Made by a program: the position numbers and the translations under genes. A stretch of 64,000 nucleotides of DNA from Collinsella sp. AF20-14LB. Its GTDB lineage: Bacteria; Actinomycetota; Coriobacteriia; Coriobacteriales; Coriobacteriaceae. Within the stretch, counting starts at the first letter, position 1, and every line of letters starts with the position of its first letter. Below are positions 34,036 to 42,597 of this stretch, piece by piece. The stretch covers positions 1-64,000 of the forward strand of contig NZ_QRWD01000004.1 of the NCBI RefSeq assembly GCF_003459505.1, written 5' to 3'. The notes beneath the pieces were generated by a model that ran no database searches, was not told the DNA's origin, and saw only the letters and a program-made list of their open reading frames with translations.

Positions 34036-34062
34036 ATTTGGGATACAGCGCTATATACAAGA

Positions 34063-34097
34063 AACCGGTCTACCGCATTTCCGCAGGTAGACCGGTT
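34063..34097 (-). terminator. terminator of tRNA-Val
   Basis: AACCGGTCTACC and GGTAGACCGGTT form a perfect 12 bp stem with an 11-base loop. On the minus strand it is followed by TCTTGTATA. It starts 7 bases after the tRNA 3' end. Confidence 0.75.
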
Positions 34098-34104
34098 GAA
34101 CAAT

Positions 34105-34179
34105 TGGTGGGCGTTAGAAGATTTGAACTTCTGACCTCTTCCGTGTCAGGGAAGCGCTCTCCCCCTGAGCTAAACGCCC
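34105..34179 (-). tRNA. tRNA-Val (anticodon GAC)
   Basis: Read on the minus strand from 34179: acceptor GGGCGTT, D-arm with AGCTCAGGGGGAGAGC, anticodon stem CTTCC/GGAAG around CTGACAC (anticodon GAC), T-loop TTCAAAT, acceptor AACGCCC, then A and encoded CCA. It closes the accessory region on the right and is a plausible integration target for the decayed element to its left. Confidence 0.93.
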
Positions 34180-34409
34180 GATCAAGGGTGCGCGAGTGCG
34201 CAGGGAATAATATAACGGAGCTCCCACCCAGTGGCAAGAACTATTTTAAAAAACTGGTGAATTGTGGCCCCATCGGAGCCTGCCGCAGCGCGAACAGCAC
34301 GCGAAAAGTCGCGTTTGTACCCCCGATGAACTGCACGTTCGCGTAAAATGTTCCCATTATGGGCAAATGGTGTCCAGGTAGTTTACGATGCGGCATCTGG
34401 GGGAGGGGC

Positions 34410-35294
34410 ATGTCGGACGCGCGCTCGTTGCGAAAACAGTTCAATCGCATGCTCGCCACGTTGCTGGTGGCCCTTGCTGCTGCCGGAGCCGTAACATATG
34501 CCTGGTACATCTACAACGCCAACCGCCACATCACCGACGTCAAGATGGCCGCCGGCACGGGCGTGACCTTCCTCATCTCCAACGAGTACGACGGCGAATA
34601 CAAAACCAACGCCGGCCTGAGCTTTACGGGTCTGCTCGATCCCGTCTCGACCGACAACGTGCTCAACGGCTTTCAAAAGGTAACGGGCTTTACCGGCGGA
34701 ACCACCCAGGACTCGCTGTTTGCCAGCATGTTTGGTGCCGCCGAGCATTCCGACTACTACAAGACCTCCCTGTACCTGGCCACCAACTCTGCCGCGACCG
34801 ACGTGTACCTGTCGGGCATCGACTTTACCGAGCAGGACCCGGCAAACCCCATCTCTACCGCTCTGCGGGTGGGCCTGGTTACCTATGCGCCGGGGCAGGG
34901 CGATACCGTTACGGGCCAGTACATCTTTGAGGTCTCGGGCGAGCGCAATCCCCAGGCGCGCTACAACACGCTCGACGGCAAGGATGCCGGCGAGAACGAG
35001 CAGAATCACCTGGTGCTCGACAGCACCCGCTCCGATGGAACAACGGTTCATTTTGACCAGCTGACCAGTGCAAACTTCTGTGACTACAACGAAGACACTG
35101 GCATCGTGAGCCTCAAGGAGGCTACGACCAAGATCTGCAGCCTGCCCGCCGCTGCCAAGGGCACCAACCGCAGCACGCCCGTGCGCGTGGATGTGTACGT
35201 GTGGCTGGAAGGCTGCGACCCCGACTGCACCAACAACCTGGCCGCCACCAGCTTGCAATCGCTGGCGTTGCGCTTTGCCGGTAAGCGTTCGTAA
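34410..35294 (+). CDS. SipW-dependent-type secreted protein, first gene of the surface operon
   Basis: A 294-residue exported protein. MSDARSLRKQFNR is basic, MLATLLVALAAAGAVTYAWYIYN is the SipW-type signal with the TYAW box. The mature part has TasA-like composition and ends with VDVYVWLEGCDPDCTNNLAATSLQSLALRF, the family motif with Cys. The frame is open from 34359, but GGGGGAGG is placed for ATG 34410. It heads a run of eight genes with gaps of 2-69 bp or overlaps through 43301. Codon use is that of the host, unlike the paralogues at 23-25 kb. A likely fibre subunit or adaptor. Confidence 0.75.
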   Translation: MSDARSLRKQFNRMLATLLVALAAAGAVTYAWYIYNANRHITDVKMAAGTGVTFLISNEYDGEYKTNAGLSFTGLLDPVSTDNVLNGFQKVTGFTGGTTQDSLFASMFGAAEHSDYYKTSLYLATNSAATDVYLSGIDFTEQDPANPISTALRVGLVTYAPGQGDTVTGQYIFEVSGERNPQARYNTLDGKDAGENEQNHLVLDSTRSDGTTVHFDQLTSANFCDYNEDTGIVSLKEATTKICSLPAAAKGTNRSTPVRVDVYVWLEGCDPDCTNNLAATSLQSLALRFAGKRS

Positions 35295-35305
35295 GGGGGC
35301 TGGGT

Positions 35306-36142
35306 ATGAGTGCATCGAACATCAAAGATATCCTAAGCTCGCGCCGTCGCATGGTTGCTGCGGCCGCATGGATGTTGGTGCTGGTAGCCGCCTTGAGCGC
35401 GGCCACCTACGCCTGGTTTAGCAACTCGCGCTACACCAACGTGACGCCCGTGGCGCACACGGTAAGCGACGAGGGCGCCGACCTGCAGATTGGTCTTTCG
35501 GCCAACGGGCCCTGGGACACAACGGCAACGCTTGCCGCCGCCGACAAGACGCTCTATCCCATCTCGACGGCAGACCTTTCCCGCTTTTGGCGCGGCACGT
35601 TCCAAAACGCCGCCGGCATCACGACCGACTACGCCGACTGCACCGCGCAGCTGGACGACTACGCTCTTTCGGGCACGCTGTACCTTAAGGGCAGCGATAG
35701 CGCGCTCAACGTGTACCTGTATCAGGGCCAGATGAGCGTGACGAACGACCCGCAGCTGCTGGCCGCGCTGCGTCTGGGCCTGGTCATTACAACTCAGTCG
35801 GGCACGCAAACGCATATCTTTACCTGCGACGATCTGGGCAACACCTCGGGCGCCACCAGTAGGCGTACCACCGCGCAAGACGGCGTGGTTGTGGCGCCCG
35901 GTGCCACGGGCTGGACCTACACCGCCGACCCCGCGCGTGCCATAAGCGCTTACAGCATGGATGGCACCGGCGACACGCCCGCGGCGCGTGCAGGCGCCAC
36001 ACCCATCTGCACGCTGGCCGCCAACGAGGTGGCAAGCGTTCGCTACGTTGTGTACATGGAAGGCTGCGACGCCAACTGCATCGACGAGGCTCAGGCCCGC
36101 GATGTGGTGCTGCAGCTTGCCTTTGCTGCGGCCAAGGCGTAA
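35306..36142 (+). CDS. SipW-dependent-type secreted protein, second gene of the surface operon
   Basis: A 278-residue exported protein. After SSRRRMV comes AAAAWMLVLVAALSAATYAWFSNSR, a signal with the ATYAWF box. The mature part includes PISTADLSRFWRGTFQNAAG, which parallels PVSTFDLNGFAACAQN in the next protein. The C-terminus has VRYVVYMEGCDANCIDEAQARDVVLQLAF with the motif Cys. GGGGGCTGGGT precedes the ATG, 11 bp after the previous stop. Together with its neighbours it looks like one of several related subunits made at similar levels. Confidence 0.75.
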   Translation: MSASNIKDILSSRRRMVAAAAWMLVLVAALSAATYAWFSNSRYTNVTPVAHTVSDEGADLQIGLSANGPWDTTATLAAADKTLYPISTADLSRFWRGTFQNAAGITTDYADCTAQLDDYALSGTLYLKGSDSALNVYLYQGQMSVTNDPQLLAALRLGLVITTQSGTQTHIFTCDDLGNTSGATSRRTTAQDGVVVAPGATGWTYTADPARAISAYSMDGTGDTPAARAGATPICTLAANEVASVRYVVYMEGCDANCIDEAQARDVVLQLAFAAAKA

Positions 36143-36156
36143 GGGGGCGAAGCGAC

Positions 36157-37143
36157 ATGGAAGACAAGAAGCACATGCCAGCAGATAGCTGCAAGGCCAA
36201 CGCCGAGAGCGCGACCCCCGCGGTCCCCTCCAACGCAGCCGCCGAGCGCGAACGCCTCGAGCCCGCCGCCGCCCGCCGTCACGCCCGTCGCGCGCGTGCC
36301 TACATCGCGCTCGTTATGGTGGCGCTCGCCGCCACTTTGGGCGTCGCGACCTACGCCTGGTTTACCAACAACATGAAGGTCAACACCAACTCGGTGAGCG
36401 TGCACAGCGACACGTCTAAGTTGGTACTGGAGCTGGGCGACGCCGACGCCGGCAGCTGGTCGCAGCAAGGCGATGCATCTCTGGCCTCCACCGCGAGCGG
36501 GGTCGCGACGCTCTACCCGGTCTCGACCTTTGACCTCAACGGCTTTGCGGCCTGCGCGCAAAACAACTCAGCCGGCGATGCCGCGGTGTTTGAGCAGGCA
36601 AAAGACAACGGCTCCGCGTTCTACCACGGTTGGATTGACCTGCGTCCCACCATTACGGGCACGGGCGCCAGCAAGGTTAAGGGCAAGGTGAGCCTGTATC
36701 TGGCCGAATCGCTGGTTCCGCAGGGTGCCGACGCCGAGCTGCTGCGCGCGGCCCGCGTGGGCATCAAGATCTCGAGCGGCAGCCAGGTGCTTGCCACCAA
36801 CATCTTTGAGCTCGACAGTTCCGACAGCGGCCATCGCGGCGAGCATCCCACGACCGCGCCTGCGGGCCTGGCGGGCTACGCCGATGGCATGCTGCTGGGC
36901 TGGCAAAACGGCCAGCTCGCTTGCGGTGCCAACGTGACGCAGGACCCGGCCGCCTTTACCCTGGACGCCGGCGAGACGGCCGAGCGCCCGCAAAACTCGC
37001 TCGCCACGCTGGCGCTGGGCCAGACCTATCGCCTGGACATCTATTACTACATCGAGGGAACCGACCCCGATAGCGCCGACTACCTGCATCAAGACCCGGG
37101 CACCCTGCACCTGGCGCTCTTTGCGACCCTGGACGGTGAGTAG
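36157..37143 (+). CDS. SipW-dependent-type secreted protein, third gene of the surface operon
   Basis: A 328-residue exported protein with a longer, charged cytoplasmic lead (about 1-48) before AYIALVMVALAATLGVATYAWFTNN. The mature part has PVSTFDLNGF and a C-terminal YRLDIYYYIEGTDPDSADYL. It is the only member of this operon in which the motif Cys is replaced by Ser, so if the Cys crosslinks subunits this one cannot do so. The gap to the previous gene is 14 bp and to the next 2 bp, implying coupled translation. Confidence 0.75.
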   Translation: MEDKKHMPADSCKANAESATPAVPSNAAAERERLEPAAARRHARRARAYIALVMVALAATLGVATYAWFTNNMKVNTNSVSVHSDTSKLVLELGDADAGSWSQQGDASLASTASGVATLYPVSTFDLNGFAACAQNNSAGDAAVFEQAKDNGSAFYHGWIDLRPTITGTGASKVKGKVSLYLAESLVPQGADAELLRAARVGIKISSGSQVLATNIFELDSSDSGHRGEHPTTAPAGLAGYADGMLLGWQNGQLACGANVTQDPAAFTLDAGETAERPQNSLATLALGQTYRLDIYYYIEGTDPDSADYLHQDPGTLHLALFATLDGE

Positions 37144-37145
37144 CC

Positions 37146-37952
37146 ATGACGCGTAAGCAACCCGCCGCCGGCTGCACGCCCGCCACCGGCAAGCCCGCTG
37201 GCGCGCAAGCCCCCGCCGACACCGACTTGCGCCGCAAGCTCACCACCACCGTGGTGCTGGTGCTGTTTGCCCTGGTGGCGATAGCCATGGCAACCTTTGC
37301 CTGGTTTTCCATCGCCGATAGCGCCAAAACCCGCATGCTCATGATCGACGCCAACGCCGACGGTTCGCTGCGCTTTGACCTGGACGAGCATGCCACGTTC
37401 GACGAATACGTGCACAGCCTGGGCTTCGACCAGATCTCGGCGCGCATCGCCAGCGAAAAGGGCGTGGACATCGACGCATCCAAGCTCAAACCCGTCACCA
37501 CGAGCGACTACCAGACCTTCACCTTCGAAGACGGCTCCACCGCCGACCCCGCCACCGGCGCCTACCTGGAGTTCACGCTGCACTTTATGAGCAGCACGGA
37601 CTTGCGCGTTCGCCTGACCGGGCAGGACGGCGACGGCGGCGTGTCCGGCACGCGGTTTAGCTCCGACACGCAGGGCATGGCCAGCGCCATGCGCATGAGC
37701 TTTACCGCCGATGGCCACACCTGGGTCTACAACCCCAACGGAGGCGGGGGCTCGTCTGGTTCGGTCGCCGTCTTTGGGCTCGACTCGGGAGCAGCGAACG
37801 CGGCCAGCGACATGTTCGACCTAATAAAAGATACGGACAAGCCGGTAACCGTTCGCATATGGCTCGAGGGAACGGACCCAAATTGCACTAATATGCTAAA
37901 GGGAGCTAACTATTCGGTTTCGATGCGCTTTGAGGGCATCGAAGAACAGTAG
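37146..37952 (+). CDS. SipW-dependent-type secreted protein, fourth gene of the surface operon
   Basis: A 268-residue exported protein. A Pro/Ala-rich lead of about 30 residues precedes LRRKLTTTVVLVLFALVAIAMATFAWFSIADS. The mature domain has an N-terminal acidic part (DLDEHATFDEYVHSLGFDQ) and a Gly-rich loop NPNGGGGSSGSV. It ends VRIWLEGTDPNCTNMLKGANYSVSMRFEGI with the motif Cys. It lies 2 bp after the third gene and 60 bp before the signal peptidase. Overall fold expected to be TasA/CalY-like; this is inferred from signal and motif. Confidence 0.75.
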   Translation: MTRKQPAAGCTPATGKPAGAQAPADTDLRRKLTTTVVLVLFALVAIAMATFAWFSIADSAKTRMLMIDANADGSLRFDLDEHATFDEYVHSLGFDQISARIASEKGVDIDASKLKPVTTSDYQTFTFEDGSTADPATGAYLEFTLHFMSSTDLRVRLTGQDGDGGVSGTRFSSDTQGMASAMRMSFTADGHTWVYNPNGGGGSSGSVAVFGLDSGAANAASDMFDLIKDTDKPVTVRIWLEGTDPNCTNMLKGANYSVSMRFEGIEEQ

Positions 37953-38012
37953 ATATGCACGGCGGCCACCGGGCCGCGCACGACCTAGTCAGACACGGTA
38001 GTAAGGGACATC

Positions 38013-38762
38013 ATGCAATCTGTTAAAAAAGCCGCATCCATCGCACTGAGCGTCGTCATGTGGATCATCATCCTGGTAGCGGCCCTGTATGCGTTTACCA
38101 CGCTCGCCACGCGCGAGGACGGCAGCGTCTCGGACATCGCCGGCTTCACCCCGCTCGCCGTGCAGTCCGACTCCATGGCGCCCACGTTTAACAAGGGCGA
38201 CCTCATCGTCATCCAAAAGTGCGACACCTCTAAGCTCGAGGTGGGCGACATCGTGACGTTCCACACCATCATCGACAACGAGTACGCGCTCAACACGCAC
38301 CGCATCGCCGCCATCGACGAGGTCAACGGCATGCGCAGCTTTACCACCAAGGGCGATAACAACGACGTGGCCGATACGCACATCATCAGCGACGGAGACA
38401 TCGTTGGTAAGTACCTGTTCGCGTTGCCGCAGATGGGCAAGGTCATGGACTTCCTGTCCAGCTCCATGGGCTTCCTCATCGTGATTGTCCTGCCCATGCT
38501 GCTGTTCTTTATCTACCAGGTGTATCACCTTATCGTGGTGGGCATGAACCTTAAGCGCGCCATGGCCGAGGAAGACCGCCTGGCCGCCGCGGCTGCCATC
38601 GTGGATGCCGAGGGCAAGGGTGACACCGCCACCGTTGCCGCCGATAACGCCGCCGAGCAGCTCGCCCAGGCCGAGGCCAAGCTCGAGGAAGCCCGTCGTC
38701 TGAAGGCCGAGGCCGAGGCGGCGATGAACGCGACCAAGCAGGAGGATACCGACGGTGAGTGA
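38013..38762 (+). CDS. SipW-like (S26B) signal peptidase I, first copy
   Basis: A 249-residue membrane protease. TM1 is about 8-30. The catalytic Ser54 is in VQSDSMAP, and NTHRIAAI carries the general base His96, the Ser/His type of SipW and eukaryotic signal peptidases rather than Ser/Lys. KGDNNDVAD is box D/E. A second TM is at about 154-176. A long Ala/Glu-rich cytoplasmic helix follows. It should cleave the signal regions of the four preceding proteins. Its end overlaps the ATPase gene by 8 bp. Confidence 0.9.
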   Translation: MQSVKKAASIALSVVMWIIILVAALYAFTTLATREDGSVSDIAGFTPLAVQSDSMAPTFNKGDLIVIQKCDTSKLEVGDIVTFHTIIDNEYALNTHRIAAIDEVNGMRSFTTKGDNNDVADTHIISDGDIVGKYLFALPQMGKVMDFLSSSMGFLIVIVLPMLLFFIYQVYHLIVVGMNLKRAMAEEDRLAAAAAIVDAEGKGDTATVAADNAAEQLAQAEAKLEEARRLKAEAEAAMNATKQEDTDGE

Positions 38763-40455
38763 GTTTCTGGGATTTGCCTGGGAGCTGCTGGCAAAGGTTG
38801 TCTACAACGTCGTTGCCGTTGTGAGCTCCATCCTTAACCTGCTGGTGTTTGGCTGGGTTGAGTACTTCAACATCTTTATGACCTACTTCACCACGTTTGA
38901 CCTGGTGGGCAAGATCGGCGCGGTCATTCTGTTTGCCATGCTCATCGCGGTCCCCGTGCTGATCGTGGCCATCCTGGTCCACCGCTACCGCATCAACCGC
39001 CGCCTGCATCGCGACGACACGTCCAACAAGGCGCTCTATCGCGAGATCGGCCGCCTGAACAAGCAGGTGCTCGACCTCATGGACGAGAAGAACAAGTTGC
39101 TGGCGCTCAAGGTCAATGCCATGGGCGGCACCAAGCAGATTCCGTACGTGGGCGCCTCGGCCTTGGCCGACGACCACCTGCCCACGGTGGGCAACGTGGT
39201 GGGCGCCGCTGCGGGCGCCGGTGCGGCTGCTGGCGAGGGCGCTGCGGCGACGGCCGTCATGTCGGCCAACGCGTCGCTCGCGCTCGATGGCGAGGGCGTC
39301 AAGGACGCCGCGGCCGCCATGGCCAAGGCAACCGTCGAGGCCAAGACCCTTGCCGAGGAAAAAGAGATCGCCCAGGCCAACCGCTTCCCTAAGCTGTCCC
39401 TTGTGGACCTTAAGTACCGCGACTGGGAATCGCCGGTTTACGACGATGCCATCTCGCTGGAGGACTTTGTCGACAGCTTCCGCGCGTTCGCCTGCAGCCA
39501 GATGAAGCTCTACTACACGCCCGAGGTCATCCGCCGCTTTGTGGCCGGCATGGCCGCCTCCAAGCTACTGATCCTGGAGGGTATCTCGGGTACCGGTAAG
39601 ACCTCGCTGCCCTACAGCTTTAGCCGCTATTTGGACAACCCCGCGACCATCGTGTCGGTGCAGCCGAGTTTTCGCGATCGCACCGAGGTGCTCGGCTACT
39701 TTAACGAGTTTTCCAAGCGCTTTAACGAGACCGAGTTCCTCCGCGCCGTGTACGAGGCGGGCCTTCGCCAGGACCCGTCCATGATCGTGCTCGATGAGAT
39801 GAACCTCGCCCGCGTGGAGTACTACTTTGCCGAGATCCTGTCGGTGCTCGAGATGCCCAGCCACGACGAGTGGGTGCTCGACCTGGTGCCCACCCAGTGG
39901 GCTGCCGACCCCAAGGCTCTGCACGACGGCAAGCTCACCATCCCCGACAGCCTGTGGTTTATCGGCACGGCCAACAACGACGACTCCACCTTTACCATCA
40001 CGGACAAGGTGTACGACCGTGCGATTCCCATCGAGCTCAACGAGCGCGCCGATGCGTTTGAGTGCGAGCCGCACGAGCGCGTGCACGTGACGGCCGAGCA
40101 TCTGCAGTATCTGTTCCAAAAGGCCAAGGTCGAGTACGTGATCGACGAGGAACTGCTCCAGAAGATGCACAAGCTGGACCAGTACCTGCAGACCCGCTTT
40201 AAGCTGGCCTTTGGTAACCGTATCATCAAGCAGATGTACGACTTTATCCCCGTGTACGTGGCGTGCGGCGGCACCGAGCTGGGCGGCATGGACTACATCA
40301 TCGCCCGCAAGGTGCTTAAGAAGTTTGAGTCCATGAACGTGAGCTTTGTGCGCGACGAGATGAAGGGCCTGATCGAGTACATCGAGAAGACCTTTGGCGA
40401 GGGCGGCCTGCCCAATTCCGTCATGTATCTGCAGCGGATCCAGAACTTCTACTAA
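38755..40455 (+). CDS. membrane-anchored McrB-like AAA+ ATPase
   Basis: A 566-residue protein starting at GTG inside the peptidase gene's end. Two hydrophobic segments (about 8-33 and 50-80) anchor it, and a short coiled coil (ALYREIGRLNKQVLDLMDEKNKLLAL) follows. An Ala-rich linker leads to an AAA+ domain from about 230. Walker A is GISGTGKT (276-283), Walker B MIVLDEMN (343-350), and GTANNDDSTFTITDKVYDRAIPIEL is the sensor region seen in McrB-type NTPases. McrB normally drives cytoplasmic restriction; here membrane anchoring and the SipW context argue for work at the envelope. The DUF2357 gene follows, as McrC follows McrB. Confidence 0.8.
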   Translation: MSEFLGFAWELLAKVVYNVVAVVSSILNLLVFGWVEYFNIFMTYFTTFDLVGKIGAVILFAMLIAVPVLIVAILVHRYRINRRLHRDDTSNKALYREIGRLNKQVLDLMDEKNKLLALKVNAMGGTKQIPYVGASALADDHLPTVGNVVGAAAGAGAAAGEGAAATAVMSANASLALDGEGVKDAAAAMAKATVEAKTLAEEKEIAQANRFPKLSLVDLKYRDWESPVYDDAISLEDFVDSFRAFACSQMKLYYTPEVIRRFVAGMAASKLLILEGISGTGKTSLPYSFSRYLDNPATIVSVQPSFRDRTEVLGYFNEFSKRFNETEFLRAVYEAGLRQDPSMIVLDEMNLARVEYYFAEILSVLEMPSHDEWVLDLVPTQWAADPKALHDGKLTIPDSLWFIGTANNDDSTFTITDKVYDRAIPIELNERADAFECEPHERVHVTAEHLQYLFQKAKVEYVIDEELLQKMHKLDQYLQTRFKLAFGNRIIKQMYDFIPVYVACGGTELGGMDYIIARKVLKKFESMNVSFVRDEMKGLIEYIEKTFGEGGLPNSVMYLQRIQNFY

Positions 40456-40466
40456 TGTCGTAAGCG

Positions 40467-40495
40467 CGGGGCGATGTGATGTCGCCCCGTCCCTT
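40467..40495 (+). terminator. stem-loop between the ATPase and DUF2357 genes
   Basis: CGGGGCGA (40467-40474) and TCGCCCCG (40482-40489) form a perfect 8 bp stem, followed by TCCCTTT. It is weak as a terminator, so it may reduce but not stop read-through inside the operon. Confidence 0.45.
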
Positions 40496-40524
40496 TCCGA
40501 TCGATCCAATCTATGGAGTAACCC

Positions 40525-42597
40525 ATGTCCGAGACCATTCAGGACCTCTATACCAGCTTCTCCGAGCAGATGGAGCCCATCCAGGAGGACAGCCGCTACT
40601 TCCGCTATCTGTTTGAGATGGCGCAGGCCTCGGGCACCACGATCGAGCAGCAGCGCGAGGAGCTCGTCAAGGTGGTGGACGAGGAATGGATCAGCATGAT
40701 CGAGGACTCGCTCGACGCCATCAATACCATCATCGAAAAGCCGCGCCGCTTCATTACCACCGAGGAAGAGGTGGTGCCGGTCTCGCTCGCCAAAAAGATC
40801 AGCGCCGACAGCGTTCGCCATCTGAGCCAAAACACGCAGTTTTTGGCGCCGAGCGACGACGGCGGAGTTCACCCCACGCGCATCCTCAATGTCAATACCG
40901 TTGAGACCTACGACCTGTACGAGAACCGCTTTATCTACCACCTGATTCAGCGCCTGCTGACGTTTGTGGACAAGCGCACCGACGTCATCTTTTGGTCGAC
41001 GGGCAACGAGATCCGCAACCGCTTTAAGATGCACAGCAAGATCGACGATGCGTACGAAGAGATCGAGTACAACGTCGAGATGACGGTCAAAAACCGTCAG
41101 AGCTTTGCCGAGAACGACGCCGACAACATGGACGTCTTTATGCGCATCGACCGCGTGCGCCGTCTGGTCATGGCGCTGCGCGGCGCGTCATTCTGCCAGA
41201 TCATGAACGGCTGCAGCGCGGTCCGCAGCCCCATCCAGCGCACCAACCTCATCATGAAAGACCCCAACTACCGCAAGTGCTACCAGCTGTGGCAGTTTAT
41301 GGAGCGCTACGACAAGGTGGGCTACAACATCGACGTGCAGCAGCAGGCGCTGGCGTTCGATGACGAGTACATGGTGCAGATGTACACCAACCTTATCAAC
41401 AACTACACCGTCTTTAAGAGCCTGACCGATGACGAGCGCAACCTGCAGGAGCTCGAGAGCGTGCAACACGCGCCGGTGGCGCCCAAGTTTATTAAGGAGA
41501 TTAAGGAGGTGCAGGTCGATAGTCCCGACCTGCCCGATGTTGAGGTCCGCCGCGTGTTTGTGGAGGAGGTCACGCAGGCCCAGCTCGATGCCGAGCAGGC
41601 GCTGGCCGAGGCTCGCGAGCAGATTGAGGAGCTGCAGGGGCAGCTTACGTCCTGGAAGGTTCAGGCGCATGCGCTGACCGACGAGCGCGACGACTTGGCC
41701 GACGAGCTGGACGAGGCCAAGACGCGTGAGCTGGCGTTGACGCAGCGCGCGCAGATGGCCGAGGCCGCTGCCGAGGAGCTGCGCGGCTCGCTGGAGGATG
41801 TCGAGGCCGGCAAGAAGGCCGCCGAGGAAGCTGCCGCCGAGGCGCGCTCGACCGCAGCGGCGCAGCTTGAGCAGATGCGCACCGAGGCTGATGCCGAGGT
41901 CGCGGCCGCTCACGCCGATGCCGATTCACGGGTTGCCGCCGCCGAGCAGGCAGCCGCCGAGCAGGTCGCACAGGTCAAGAGCGACGCTGCTGCGGCCCTG
42001 GCTGCCAAGACGGAAGCCGATGCCGCCGAGCTGCAAGCTGCCAAGGATGCCGCCGCGGCCGAGCTTGCCGGCGTGCGCGAGGTGTGCGCCAAGGAGGTTG
42101 CCGAGCTGCATGCCGCGATCGATGCCGCCCACGCGGCCGCCGATTCTGCTGTGGAGCAGGCCGCGGTGGATGCTGGCGAGAAGGTCGCCGCCGTCGCTGC
42201 CGAGCGCGATGCCGCGACGCGTGCCGCTGAGGAGGCCCGTGCCGACGCCGACGAGCGTATCGCCGCAGCCGAGCTTGCGGCAGGGGAGCGCATCGAGCAG
42301 GAAGTCGCCGCCGTCCGTGCCGCTTGCGAGCGCGAGGTCGAAGCTGCTCGCGCGGAGATGCAGCAGCGCCTGGACGCGCTGACGCACGAGCTGGAGCAGG
42401 CCGTGCGTGATCGCGCTCGTGCCGAGCGCCGTGCCGAGGGCAACAGCCTGTTGCGCTATCTGCTGGCCCGCTTGCGCGGCGAGGCTGGCGAGGGCGTGGT
42501 CGCCGCGCCTGACGAGGATGGCGCTTCTGCGGCGGATGCCACCGAGGGCGAGGTCGCTGCCGACCCCGAGACTTCCGCAAAGGACGACGACAAGTGA
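40525..42597 (+). CDS. DUF2357/McrC-like protein with long coiled coil
   Basis: A 690-residue protein. Residues 1-300 include IEKPRRFITTEEEVVPVSLAKKISADSVRHLSQN and VETYDLYENRFIYHLIQRLLTFVDKR, the pattern of DUF2357, the N-terminal part of McrC-like partners. The PD-(D/E)xK nuclease that usually follows is not visible. Instead residues 340-645 are Ala/Glu-rich heptads (AEEAAAEARSTAAAQLEQM and many like it), a coiled coil of roughly 300 residues. The end is acidic. It should be the partner of the ATPase encoded upstream. Coiled-coil McrBC relatives are known as CoCoNuT systems; this one differs by its SipW/secreted-protein setting. The next gene overlaps its stop. Confidence 0.75.
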   Translation: MSETIQDLYTSFSEQMEPIQEDSRYFRYLFEMAQASGTTIEQQREELVKVVDEEWISMIEDSLDAINTIIEKPRRFITTEEEVVPVSLAKKISADSVRHLSQNTQFLAPSDDGGVHPTRILNVNTVETYDLYENRFIYHLIQRLLTFVDKRTDVIFWSTGNEIRNRFKMHSKIDDAYEEIEYNVEMTVKNRQSFAENDADNMDVFMRIDRVRRLVMALRGASFCQIMNGCSAVRSPIQRTNLIMKDPNYRKCYQLWQFMERYDKVGYNIDVQQQALAFDDEYMVQMYTNLINNYTVFKSLTDDERNLQELESVQHAPVAPKFIKEIKEVQVDSPDLPDVEVRRVFVEEVTQAQLDAEQALAEAREQIEELQGQLTSWKVQAHALTDERDDLADELDEAKTRELALTQRAQMAEAAAEELRGSLEDVEAGKKAAEEAAAEARSTAAAQLEQMRTEADAEVAAAHADADSRVAAAEQAAAEQVAQVKSDAAAALAAKTEADAAELQAAKDAAAAELAGVREVCAKEVAELHAAIDAAHAAADSAVEQAAVDAGEKVAAVAAERDAATRAAEEARADADERIAAAELAAGERIEQEVAAVRAACEREVEAARAEMQQRLDALTHELEQAVRDRARAERRAEGNSLLRYLLARLRGEAGEGVVAAPDEDGASAADATEGEVAADPETSAKDDDK

